From: Pelomyxa schiedti
Lineage: Eukaryota; Evosea; Pelobiontida; Pelomyxidae
DNA length: 61,985 nt
Reading direction: 5' to 3'
NCBI GenBank assembly: GCA_020536535.1
Contig: JAHLWZ010000414.1
Span: 1-61,985 of the forward strand
In this document: piece after piece, positions 48,285 through 59,161 of the stretch
How positions within the stretch are numbered: position 1 is the first letter of the stretch
Layout of the letters: every line of letters starts with the position of its first letter
Notes under the pieces: generated by a model
What the model was told of the DNA's origin: nothing
Seen by the model: the letters and a program-made list of their open reading frames with translations, nothing else
Databases searched by the model: none
Program-made: the position numbers and the translations under genes

Positions 48285-50070
48285 CTACATAAAAGTCTGT
48301 TTGGGAATTCTCAGCTCAGGGTGAGCTGGTGTAGCTTGGTCTTGACAGCAGGCCTGGAATTGTGCAAGCACTCCCGTCAGGAACGTTACGTTCACTTTGG
48401 TCATTCCATATCGTGAATGGGTATCAATTCCCCAGCTCATTCCTGCTGTCAGTCTATCTATCTTCTCTGACATGGTAGAGTAAATGTGATTGATTTTGGG
48501 AGAATTCAGAGAGTTGCACAGATCCTGAGCAAACAATTAGTAATATGTGGGTGTGATCGTGACAGACCTGAACGCCAAGAAGCATCCCAATCCATACACA
48601 TCGAAGAAGATTTTTCCCGAAGTCAAAACCAGTGGCAGACATTATACATTTCCTGACGGTGTTGAGCTCATTGACAGTTTCTTCAGGAATTTGTTATAGT
48701 CTGCAAGAATCCTTGAACTTTGTTTATCTGGAACACGTCACAGGTGCCACGAGGTAACCAGTTATACACACATATTTGAAATAATTTTCAGGGAACACTG
48801 CTGGATCAATAGAGCAAATCGCATTGTCAATTGCATATCCTCTTCCAGAGACAATGAACAGATTACCCATGTTGCCTTCATTGTCCCAAATCACTGGGAA
48901 TCGGTCACTGTTATTTACCAGAACATCAAAACTGCAAATGCAACCTTGAGTTTCAATTCAAAATCGGTTAAAAAAAATTGAGTAAGTACCAAAATCAGTG
49001 CAGATTTGACTGAGAGTTTCTGGAGGATACAAACTGAGCTTAGAACCTTCAATATCTGAGCCTTTAAGATATTGCATGACAGCGATTATAGGCTTTGTGA
49101 GGAGTTTGTCTAATTTTGCCTTTCGTAAAGCTTCTAGAGGCGTTGTTAAAACGTCATATTCTGCATCGAGCTGATAAAACACCAACCTCGAAGTCAGTGT
49201 CAGGAAACTATAAGAACAAGGAAACGAAGAAGAGATGCCTCTCCTTTGGCATGGGTACACAAGGGGCGCCCTCAGCCAGCAGATACGCGATATGGTCAGC
49301 AGCCACAGTTAGAGCTGCCTTGAGCACAACCACAGATTCATCAGGGAACCTCACAAACCACACTCCCTCCGCACCCGTGGCACTGCACACGCAGTCTTTT
49401 AGCTGCGGCCACATGGATGCCACTTCGAACAAGGAGTAGATCCTGTTCCTTTGCCACAAGTGAATAGTGCCTCGATTTGGAAGTATTTTCATCACTACGA
49501 CTGAGGAGCCCACTAGGCATGGTTCAACCCCTGTTTGTAGACCGCAGGCTCGTGGTGTCATACAGATCAATCACTCCAGTTAATCTCTCCATCGACGCTA
49601 ATATTTGCCATGATTTCAACGCTGGATGTGGTTGGTTAAAACCTTGTACAATAGAAGCATAGATACCCTGCAATAGTGTGCTGAGTGTTGTTTTGGTAAT
49701 CCAGCGGTGACTGTAGCCCAGAAGGGCATTCATCTTGAGCTCAAGAAGTGTGTTCTTTGTGTAGGCCCGGGGGAGTGAATATGAAGATGTTGTAGTAGTT
49801 CCTGATACGTATTATTGTTGCTTCTTGTAGTACCAGGAGTTGGAGCACTTCGGGCTCCAGGATTCAGGCAACGGATTGAGCTAACATCAGAGGTGTAAGG
49901 ACAATAAAAGAAGGAATGTAAGAATTACATGAAAAAGATTGTTGCTCCTCCATGGGCGAGTTTTGATTTGACTTCTTCCCCCAAATGACCAAAATCTGGT
50001 AACATTTCAGCAAGTCCCGCAAATGGGGTTCATTCCTTGAAGTATAAGCTGGACCCTCATTGAAAATCAT
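48285..50070 (-). CDS. Actin-fragmin kinase-type protein kinase
   Basis: Exons on the minus strand give an N-terminal part (from about 50070), then GAEGVWFVRFPDESVVVLKA and a helix with HIAYLLAEGAPCVPMP (49400-49250), the glycine-rich and Lys-containing lobe of this atypical kinase family. The catalytic centre follows near 48935-48840: LVNNSDRFPVIWDNEGN, then GNLFIVSGRGYAIDNAI. This matches the NNxDR...WDNxGNxxN signature of actin-fragmin kinase, known from Physarum, and of related PI3/4-kinase-like folds. The C-terminal exons end PELRIPKQTFM at 48285. No kelch repeats, which the Physarum enzyme has after its catalytic domain, are visible here. The substrate is unknown. Exon edges between 49200 and 48950 are approximate. 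Confidence 0.75.
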
Positions 50071-50616
50071 ACATACAACAGGGACAGAATATTGTTATGC
50101 GGTTCGTTCCTGAAATTGTCAGTTGAAAAATCTCACATACTACTTGATCAGCAACATATTTGTTCCCTCAAGGCAATATATATATATTGTAGAGAATTCC
50201 CAACCTTGAAGCCTACAAGCTGACGTTTATTGGTTAATAAGAATGAGGGAGGTGTGTATGTACACATAGAAACGAGGCACAGCTCACCCAGTCAAGGACT
50301 GGTTATATTTTGATCACGAGCTACAACAAACTGTTTTGCGGCTCTGTAATGATGTAGTGCATCTCTTGGGTTTTGTTGTTGTGCAGTTATCGCCACGCGT
50401 GTGTGTCCACATAGAAACGAGGCAAAGCTCACCGATAACTACACACTACACTCTCTCTTAATGCCAATCACGAGAGAGCGGATGTGGGACAGCGAGGTTG
50501 TTGTGAGGAGTGAGGTGACTCCCCTGCCCTTTTCGTTGAGGATCCCGTGTCATCACACAACGGTAATTTTTTAAAAGAGGTTTAGAAATTAAGGCTGTTT
50601 CTTGCCTCTGATGTAG
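50071..50616. other. Non-coding stretch with a 26-base direct repeat and an AT run
   Basis: No gene is supported here. The stretch contains an alternating TA run (about 50176-50190) and two copies of CACATAGAAACGAGGCACAG-type sequence, 26 bases with one mismatch, at 50263-50288 and 50408-50433. The second copy is enclosed by AGTTATCG (50385-50392) and its reverse complement CGATAACT (50433-50440). Confidence 0.75.
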
Positions 50617-51018
50617 GTGGAAGGGGAGAGCGGGGGTCAGAGTGCATTGTGGGCCAAGGAATATCAACGAGGACGAGGCCAACAAAGCACAAAGCAAGGG
50701 CACTGCGTGTTCCGCTGTTCCCAGACCCCCAACAACGACACGAAAAAGCACCGACATTGTAACCACGTTGGCCGCATCGTCGCATCCCCACCACCAAGTT
50801 TGTGTCACTCACAGCAAATTCAACAGCCGTGTCACGGCTTTGGCGACGTCAACTGCTGCTTCCTTCCTGGCATTTTTATAACAGTTAGTGTTACTGTTGC
50901 ACTGTGTGGCAATTCTGAGGGCGGCTACATTGAATGCAGCTCAGGGTTGCACTTGTATGTTCTCTCTGTATCTGTCATCCCCTCTTTATCTGTCTTTAAC
51001 TTTTCCCCGCAAGTGTTA
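50617..51018 (+). other. Unassigned open stretch ending at the assembly gap
   Basis: Several plus frames stay open up to the N run. One reads TALATSTAASFLAFL and, after a possible short intron, LLLHCVAILRAATLNAA, which looks helical. No known domain is visible. It could be the 5-prime part of a gene cut by the gap, possibly of the RING-like fragment at 40345, but that link is speculative. Confidence 0.3.
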
Positions 51019-51118
51019 NNNNNNNNNNNNNNNNNNNNNNNNNNNNNNNNNNNNNNNNNNNNNNNNNNNNNNNNNNNNNNNNNNNNNNNNNNNNNNNNNN
51101 NNNNNNNNNNNNNNNNNN
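51019..51118. other. Assembly gap of 100 N
   Basis: A run of exactly 100 N, a common placeholder for a scaffold gap of unknown size. Open frames drawn across it are not real. Confidence 0.98.
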
Positions 51119-51239
51119 ATTGTCTAACAACCCCTCACAGAAAACTCCGGAGTATTTTCTCTCGATTCAACAGAGAACCCCTCATTCTGGGATGCCAACC
51201 AGGTCTATGTCAACTACTGCTCAAGGTATTTTCACACTT
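51119..51239. repeat. Exact 121-base copy, second instance
   Basis: Identical to 40222-40342 and starting on the first base after the gap. It contains exon 3 of the pectinacetylesterase-type gene with its flanking splice sites. Confidence 0.95.
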
Positions 51240-52463
51240 TATCTGCTCCATAGTTTTCACACTGTTTGTTGCAGTGATGCCCACACTGGTGACCGAGGAG
51301 TCACATCTCCATCATCTCCATGGTACTTCCGTGGCAAGCGAATAGTATGCATCGACACCCTGCACTCTCTGCCGTTTAATTCCTTTGTTTAGGTGGCAGG
51401 AGTATTTCAGGATTTGAGTGAAACGACTGAGTTCAGCAAAGCAACAAGTGTTGTCTTCTCTGGATGTAAGTCCAACGCTCTTTATCTCCATCAACGAATC
51501 CTTCCAGGTTCTGCTGGAGCCAGAGGCGTTCTGGCCAATGTTGATTTGGTTGCTAATCTCGTTTCTCAGTATGCGCCTCAGGTACCTGAGTAGATTTTGA
51601 CCAGTAACGCACCACTTAATTCTTTCAGGCAACCTTCCGGGCTTTCTCAGATGCTGGCTGGTGGTATGATAGGGATCCTTTATACCCGACGATCGTTTCT
51701 TTGAGAGAGCAAACTCAAGTTACAATTACTCAATTACCTCCTAAATCCACTTTAAGAAGACATCATACACTAAATCATACCGCATAGCTTGGTGTTGCAT
51801 ATTTCAATGGAACTGCAGATCAAGATTGTATGAGCACAATGAGTGAGAGTGATAAATGGCAATGCTTCTTTGCCATGTATGCCTGGCCTTATATTTCAAC
51901 ACCGATATTTTGGCAGGTTGAAATACCACTCATCAATTGTATCAACTCTCTCTGCTCTTTCTAACAATTGTTCCCCAAAGGTGGAGCAGTACGACTCGTG
52001 GCAACTTGGGTGGAATGGGGTATGTTTCCCTCTGTGCAAACAAAGGTAGTTCCAAACACAACAATCTAGGTCTCTATCCCCTTGGACACTCTGAGAGAAA
52101 AAGACTACGTGTACTCCTTTGCACATTATGTCAAGTCCACAACTCGGGACATTGCAAACAATGTACTGCGACACAACACACTCTACACTTCGTCGCACCC
52201 AATAAAATCCTCTACTCCCAGAATTCTAACCGGAATTCCCGCAGATGCCCCAAGATGGGGTGTTCAGCCCAGGGTGCTGGGACCACTGCATGAGCGAGTC
52301 TGATCAATACTACCGGGTGCATGTGACCAATCCAATCACGGCTGAGCTGGCAACCCTCAAGGACACCTTGCACTGGTGGCTTGGCAATGAACCTCCCTCT
52401 TTCATTGACGTTGTGGAGTCGTGTTTAGACTTCAACTGCAGTGTCAACTGTCTTGCAAGTTGA
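51119..52463 (+). CDS. Pectinacetylesterase/Notum-type hydrolase, 3-prime part
   Basis: Starts in the shared exon (VFSLDSTENPSFWDANQVYV) and continues, through short introns, with SDAHTGDRGV...WYFRGKRI, VFQDLSETTEFSKATSVVFSG, then GSSAGARGVLANVDL. This is the GxSxG nucleophile elbow, with Ala in place of the usual second Gly of GCSAGG. Further marks are CFFAMYAWPYISTPIF, VEQYDSWQLGW, VFSPGCWDHC and HWWLG. The catalytic Asp is likely in the YDSWQ motif and the His in CWDHC, as in this alpha/beta hydrolase family. The stop is at 52461-52463. The 5-prime exons are absent because of the gap; those at 39626-40342 would complete it. Confidence 0.78.
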
Positions 52464-52553
52464 GAGCTACGTAACCCCAGGCCCTTGCTTGCAAGCTTGC
52501 CTCCTGTTTAACAGAAAAAAATTGTGATATGGGTTTGTGAGGTTACCTGTTCA

Positions 52554-53363
52554 TTACCCATGAAGCCACTCATGGTACCACTTGTTGAAAAAAAAGGAAG
52601 AGACAGGACTGAATGCTTGTTTCTCCTCCAGCATCAATTGAATCCACCCACTAATAATAGGGTTGTCCTGGAAGACACGCAGTATTCCAAGAAGTGGTGT
52701 CTTTGGTGCAATAGTGCAGTGCTGCACACTTGTAACATTGCCAGAGCTTCTGCTCTCATAGTTGTACACCTTGAGAAACACCAGAACGCCATTGGTCCAC
52801 AAGGGTATTCCCGTATCTACATAACCCCTTCAGGCCCCCTACTTTGTTCTCACAGTGCCGAAAACCACCCTCCAGCGTTTGTTATCCAGAAGCTCCTCAA
52901 AAAATACCTTTGTTCTTATCACTGCTGAACCAGAAACAAAGAGAAACTTCCAGCAACTTTTTTTAAAAGGATTCATTTAGTATATGCTAGAAGGGCTCTC
53001 GCTACCACGTGCCCAAGGGGTGGGAGTCTATTTTTATTTACGTAAGAAAAAGAAGACTTCATAATATTTAAAAAGAAACACCTTTGAGGGGACAGAAAGT
53101 ATCACAGTATCGGAAGCCATGAGTTCATCCGCCAGAGATTTCAAGTTTGTGACCACAGTCTGACAGTTTTCCTGCAGTGAGAGATCCTGTATTTTTTTAG
53201 TTCATGTTCTATTGATAATGCATACTATAAAAATAAAAAAAGTAATGTGGTACTCAACTCTTCCGTTTACATGCAAAGCAAGGGCGTTCATAAGTTCAAT
53301 ACATCGAACAACCTCCGTATGCACCATTTTCCTTTGAGCCTCCGTCGATGCTTTGTCCGCCAT
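52554..53363 (-). CDS. Hypothetical small helical protein
   Basis: Minus strand. An exon from the ATG at 53363 (MADKASTEAQRKMVHTEVVR, then IELMNALALHVNG) joins across a short intron to SLQENCQTVVTNLKSLADEL, then a likely exon VFFEELLDNKRWRVVFGTV near 52910-52840. A further open stretch, 52802-52554 (SSGNVTSVQHCTIAPKTPLL), may be the last exon. The paired helices and length recall small helical-bundle subunits of larger complexes, but I cannot name one. Exon edges are approximate and the 3-prime end is uncertain. Confidence 0.4.
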
Positions 53364-53531
53364 TTTTTCTCGTGTTTTTACATTGTGGCACAAAGAAGAC
53401 TACATCATGGCACCCCACGAGCCTTTAGTCATCACATGTGTCTCCCTAGAACGAACAATTATTGATCGAATTTCAGTGAAACATTGATGAAAAATGCAAA
53501 AATTGAAACAAGCAAGATGAATAATGTTTTT

Positions 53532-54512
53532 CTATTCGACTTTGGTCACAATTAAACAATTTTGGTTCGGCTTAAGAGCGCGCGACTTTTCTCGTGCGGT
53601 GGTGCGGTGTTCTGCGGCTAACGTCGTTCGGCGACGCCGTCGTGGATTTCGCTGCTGTCTCGGCGCGATCCTTGATGTCGGTGCCGACGTGATCAATCTG
53701 TGGATTCCATTCCCGCGCATTAGCTTCGCGGCCATCATGTTGATCATCTAAAGTTCTATTTCTATCCATACCGCTAACAGTGTGGCGATGTTACGAGTTG
53801 CAAACAAGATTGTGAGAATGTCCTCTACGGTTTTTTTTTTTTTTTTGCTTGGGCACTGGCTCGAGGTTGTTCTTGTTCGTTCAAATGTGTACATGAAAGG
53901 CTTAGAATATACGGAATTTTTGGTGTTACTTTCATCAATCAAAAGCAACTTTATGTGCTGCAACATCATCTCAATTTTACGAATGCCATATTACACTTTG
54001 TGTTGATCTAACTGACTCCGGACTTACATAAAGAAACTTGCAACAAGTGGATTCTTGGCTTTGTGTAGTGCCTGAAATTTCTGAGCTTGTGGAATTGTAT
54101 AACAACCGTCAATTTACAGAACTGGTAACAATGAAAATGTACCCAACAACTACTACCAACCGCATTGGCGCGTGATTGAGAGCTCTCGATACCTGGATTT
54201 CTCTTGAATTTTCAAAGCGAAGCTTTAGAGCCTGAAGGTGATTCAACTTCATATGTAATGATGATGCCACATTTTCAACTTTCTCAACCTTTTTAAGGCC
54301 ACTGTGTCACTTTGCTCCCTCTGAATATAATTGAAATACATGCGCGAAAGTCGTGAATTCCTTTCACAATGGTACTTCCAGAAATCAGCATTCTTGTCGT
54401 GGCCAACACATGTTAGACATAATGCTACTACTTGTGGGCTTACGGCAAAGAGCATTTTCGATTCGTCACTGAAAAATATTGTTGAAAATGAAAGGAATTT
54501 ACGAGCAATCAC
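53532..54512 (-). CDS. Hypothetical helical protein with basic C-terminus
   Basis: The likely start is the ATG at 54455 or at 54512; the exon reads LFAVSPQVVALCLTCVGHDK then KNADFWKYHCERNSRLSRMY. Short exons follow across introns (ALKLRFENSREIQ near 54230-54180; AQKFQALHKAKNPLVASFF near 54080-54030; MMLQHIKLLLIDES near 53969-53930). The last exon is strongly basic (RQQRNPRRRRRTTLAAEHR) and ends at 53532. A poly-T run on the plus strand (53831-53846) lies in an intron. No family is recognised; the basic end could bind nucleic acid. Confidence 0.4.
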
Positions 54513-54577
54513 TGCATTAAAGTTTAATGAGAACTACCGACCAGTGCATCACAGTTTCATTCTGCACAAGATAGATA

Positions 54578-56432
54578 TTGCTTCATTCCAGATTCTTGTT
54601 GTCTGCTGCCTTTGATTGGAACAAAAGCTTTGACATTGAGACTAATACTGTGGAAAAGGAAAAGTTTCCGTGCAAGTCACTCTGGATGATGGAGAGGTCT
54701 GACCTTCATTTTCCACCTTCTGTGAAATTCACAACCGGCCAGGATGATGTGATCGTGGATGGAAACTTATACCACACAGTGCAGTGATCGACAACTTGTG
54801 ATCCTAACGACCAGTCAATCCCTCTTTCTGTATTCAACTGAATGCAATTCCTGCTGATAGTGTTACTGCACATTTATCTATCTGACATCTCTTGTATTGA
54901 CAACTGCAAATTGGCCCACTCCTCAGATGTATTCCCAGTTGAATTTAGATCTGCAGTCTGATCCCCACTGTAGGTACCCGTTGCGGGCTGGACAACTTCG
55001 TTGTTGATGGCATCGTCTTATCCACATCAAAAAGTGGCCCTGTTACACCGTCGGGTGTCATATACAATTCTGGGTATTGATGGACCCTTCCACATTCAAC
55101 ACTCGCCAAGAGTCGACAAGCCTCTGTATCAGTAAGCCCAAATAAAACGACAGAATGACTTGTCAACTTCCATTCTCTCTCACTCAGCAATTGGGCCACC
55201 ATTCAGTTCCTTGCAGTCTTTGGGCATCAAACATCCCACGATTATATTGCATTAACTTGCCTCAGAGTTGATGACCCTTATGTGGACTTCATCATCTCTG
55301 GACTCTCTTTACAATGAAGAGAAAGTGAGTAATTCAATTCTCAAATACTTCAAGAATCTAAAGAAGCCGCATTCATCAGTAAGGGCAATGGCACAATTGG
55401 AATACAAGTTGTTAGAACCAGCATCACCTCTCCACTATTAAAAGTTGTTCTTCATTTGCCAACTCAGTGTAAGTTGGAAAGCTTGACCTTGGACTAAACG
55501 CCATTTAGGATTAACAACCCAACCCTACCAGGTTGGTGTGAGCTCACTCACATAGAGTTAAGACAAGCTAGTCCACTTATTTTGGACGGTCCTTGACTGG
55601 CATGTTTTTCAGACTGTGATATGTTGAAGTTTCCTGTTTGTATTATTATAACGGTCTGTGATTTTTATGCTGACAGCTGTTCTTTTGCACTTCCGCTGCG
55701 ATTTCTCTAGAAATCCTGGATGCACCTTTTCCCGGCTCCTGATCAGTCTGACCACCAATTAATTAATCTTGTGGCTGATAATCTCCTCTTTGACACTGGG
55801 CCCATGTTGCCCTCACAGACTCGCAGTACATTACAAGAATTAAGGGGAAACTTACAAACCCCGCACTGTATTGCACTGGCTTTCATGAAATGCACTCTAG
55901 AATTAAAAGTGTCAGTGACAAAGCTCAACTGAGTTCAGACAGACACTCATATAAAGATAAGAAAACGGTAAGCAATTGCTTCGCTTAGCTGTTGGACCTC
56001 CTGAAAATATTTTACGACCCACACGAAGTTTTTCTCAAAAAGGATAGCTGTGTGCGTTCTCTTCTGGTTTTTCCCTCAATTTAATTCCAAAAAGCTCATT
56101 TGTTACCCAAAATTGGCTCGGCGTGCCAGAGGACTCCATGAATTAAGGGATGTGTAGATGCTTTGAGGTAAGCTCTCCATTGCTTTCAGATGTCAACTCA
56201 TTCCACAAGGGAAGAATGGACGGCGACACCTCCGAACCCACTGTCCTTGAGAGGGTGTGAAGGAGACCAGGTATATGATGCAAAACTCCCACTAGAACTA
56301 ATACCCATCAACCAACCCTGCATTGAATTCAATATCTCATTACCATTTTTTTGCCACTTGGATTTTTTGTATACTCCCTCCTTCAAGTTTACAGAGGATG
56401 GCACAGGGACAAAAGGAAACATCTCAACATAA
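54578..56432 (+). CDS. Hypothetical multi-exon protein
   Basis: Fragments of clean coding sequence follow one another on the plus strand: VSVQVTLDDGE near 54670, VIVDGNLYHTVQ near 54750, YIALTCLRVDDPYVDFIIS near 55230-55300, AAFISKGNGTIGIQVVRTS near 55370-55420, LLKVVLHLPTQ near 55440, MHLFPAPDQSDHQLINLV near 55720, and LELIPINQPCIEFNISLPFF near 56310. They read as beta-rich, trafficking-adaptor-like or C2-like sequence, but no domain can be named. I could not fix the splice chain between them, so they may be one gene or two. Confidence 0.4.
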
Positions 56433-56717
56433 GAAGCCGTGAATACCGAGAATGAAAAATACATCACTGTACTTCTGCTTATTGTCGATGAAAAAAAAAA
56501 AAAGACTGAGCAGAATCTGCTTTTGTTCTGCGAACAAACACTGAGAAGCAGTTAGAAGGATAGAAATCTGGACATGACAACACGTAACGCAAAACTGCGA
56601 AAAGCAATTGGCCTTTGCGTACAAAAAAGTTACAGTAGATCAATTTAAGCATTTCAAACAGAAAAAAAATAAATATAAACCAACACAATAAACACACTGG
56701 AGCACGGTAGATCCTAA

Positions 56718-58970
56718 ATGTCTTCACATTACCTTGCGAAGATAACTGTCATCGACGTAACAGAAGAGATGGTGAGTCCTGATGCGAGCGGGGATCGGCG
56801 GCACGTTGTGAGTGGTCTTGAGATGCGCCCCGACGGTTCCTTTTTGGACTTTGAGCAGGGGATAATCTTGTGGTCCCACGGCCACCCGGCGCCGAAGTAC
56901 GGGCAGGTCCTCTTCGTGAAGGCCTGGTTCCGCAACCCAGGCGAGAAGTATGCCGCCCCCGCCCCCGTTTTCGTGATTTTTTGTAGCTCTTTTTTTTTTT
57001 TTTTTTTTACGCGTCGCGAGCGAGTTAACTTGCGTGATATATAGGAGCGGTGAAACCGTGCTGGTGGTAAAGTCTTATGATATTACGTACTGGAGTAAAG
57101 ACACTATTCCACGTCTCCTCGTGTCACCAACAACCACTTCTGAAGTCGCCGGCGCCAAGGCAGAAGGAGAAGCTGTGCAGCCAGTTAAGAAACGCTACAG
57201 ATTCAACCGTCCAATGTGCGCTCTCTTTTTTGAGATTGACAAATTACTGAATGAACTCAACAGTGAAATGAAGCAGCCACGTCCTGACGTTAGAGAGGAA
57301 CCAAAGGATAACCAAGCAGTAGCGTTGACGTCAACTGCTTCATCTGAATCACCCGAACAAGATTCCGAACTGTGAGTTCCTGTAACATACATTTGTTCAC
57401 TAATTAATTTTTGGACAATTCACAGGGAGACCGATTTTATCACACGCTCTGCTCCACGCAAGAAGAAGGGGAGGAACAACAGTAATAAGACCAAGAAGCA
57501 CAAGCACAAGAAAACGAGCAAGAAGGCTCACAAGGTTGTTGAGCCTGTTGTGTTAGGCAAAAAAAACACCCGAAAGCCAAAGTAAGTTTTTATCTGAGTT
57601 AGTAGTTACTAACATCGAAGAAGGATTGCTGCTTGTCCTGCACCTGCTCCTGATTGTCCCACTCCTTATCAAGAACTACATCAACGTCAACTGAAACCTA
57701 TCAGTGCCGATTCCTCTATTCTGGATGAACTTGTGGACCTTGATTGGTCAGATGAACCCAATGTAAAGGCTGGCACAAAACGGACTCGTGGTGAAGCTCT
57801 TGGAGGAGTTGTTGCTGCCTCAGTAACAGGCTCAGCATCAGCCAGTCGAGGGAGCGCGCTTGAATTCACATCAACAACACCATCGTCAACGGCAAGAGCA
57901 TCTGATGTTCAATCCTCACAGGTTTGTTCGATAATGACAACCATTCTCATTATCTCCCTTTGTTAACATTTCATATCAGGTTACTGGTGAAAGCCCAAAA
58001 CTCGGAACACTCCAAGAACTTGTTGAGAGCAGTGGAACGACAACTAAGTTGCTTATGTTGAACGTATTTCGCGTGGATGACAAAAAGTTTCTGGGGATAG
58101 ATGTAAAGGTATCTCTTGCTACATACACAAACAAACAAGCAAACCAACAACAACCAGTACTTACATATTTATTATTCGCTTTCTCCTAACGAACAAAACA
58201 AATAAATCCTTAGGGATCTCAAGCACTGGTTACCTTGTTGAAGAGCAGTCCCGCATTGAAGAGTGATGAAGGAGAGGTCGTGCACGTTTCGGGTGCCAGG
58301 GTCACCGGGGCCGCAGGCGATGTGCGCCTTGTTGAAGCAGCCAGCGTTACAACCAGTAGTAGACAGGGACTGAAGGTTGGATTCAATGACGCCCTGAGGA
58401 TGCTCTTCCCTCACAGGAGGCCCGATCAAAAGAGGCTGCTCCCGTGTGCTGCAACGGCTGGGGCTCGTGTTGCACAGCTGCACAAGGATCTTCTGACACA
58501 GAACAAATCAAAGAGAAAAGGTTTGGTTCAATCAATATTGGGTTTTTGTCTCCTAACCTGAACTCCTATATGCAAGACTGGATTGGTTGCATCCTCAATA
58601 AGGTTCGAGGGAACACCTACAATGTTAAGTTCGAGGACGGGCAATCTGGTCCAGTGTTCTTCAAGGCTGAGGCCCTGCGAATTCTAAAGAGGAGGACAGG
58701 AAAGCCGGCGTTGCAGCTCGACGCTGGTGACGTAATTGCTGTCAAGATGTCCCTCGTGGGTTACGACCCAAAGAGAACCGTGGCGAACGTAGAAGGTTTA
58801 GTTCCCGAGTTGTAACAAAAGGAAAACTAACCGATTGCACTTTTTTTGTAGGTTATTTCTGCCTTGTGGATGAGCTTTCCATTGTGATGCCGCTGGAAAC
58901 ATATGAGGATGATACCTACCCCGGTGCTGTCTTCCTCAGGCAACACGCCGTCCTGCACAATCGCCACTAG
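56718..58970 (+). CDS. Probable nuclear protein with OB-like N-terminus and Lys-rich linker
   Basis: Exon 1 (56718 to about 56949) is GC-rich and reads HYLAKITVIDVTEEMVSPDA, then DFEQGIILWSHG and YGQVLFVKAWFRNPGEK. After an intron with 19 T, exon 2 continues RSGETVLVVKSYDITYWSKD. The strand order suggests an OB-type barrel. A Lys-rich, histone-like linker follows (KKHKHKKTSKKAHK, about 57495-57540), then an acidic Ser/Thr-rich part. Later exons read TTKLLMLNVFRVDDKKFLGI, VVHVSGARVTGAAGDVRLVE, and a small barrel-like piece (WIGCILNKVRGNTYNVKFED) of tudor-like type. The last exon ends HAVLHNRH at 58970. A chromatin or DNA-linked role is inferred from composition only. Confidence 0.55.
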
Positions 58971-59161
58971 ACGCCAGCCCCATGCCCAACCAGGCCAACT
59001 TTTTCAAAACAAGCAAAAAAAGGAACCCAAAATTTCAAATGTCAGACTTCTCTTATAGTCGCCCACTAGAACAAATAACGTACCACTTGTGGGGTGCTTT
59101 TGTCCTCTCTGGATCCTGTCGTTGGCATTTGTGATTGCATTGGAAGGAATGTACATAAGAG

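Noticed and set aside
50617..51345. A 242-codon plus-strand open frame that spans the N run
   Set aside because: It is open only because N codons are not stops. The real sequence on either side belongs to different things.
52680..52760. A possible MYND zinc finger (CYKC then HYC) on the minus strand
   Set aside because: The spacing of later Cys and His residues does not fit MYND, and the other frame there gives a smoother protein.
53080..53363. Mediator subunit 10 or a prefoldin for the small helical gene
   Set aside because: Only the general helix pattern agrees; the conserved family residues are not present.
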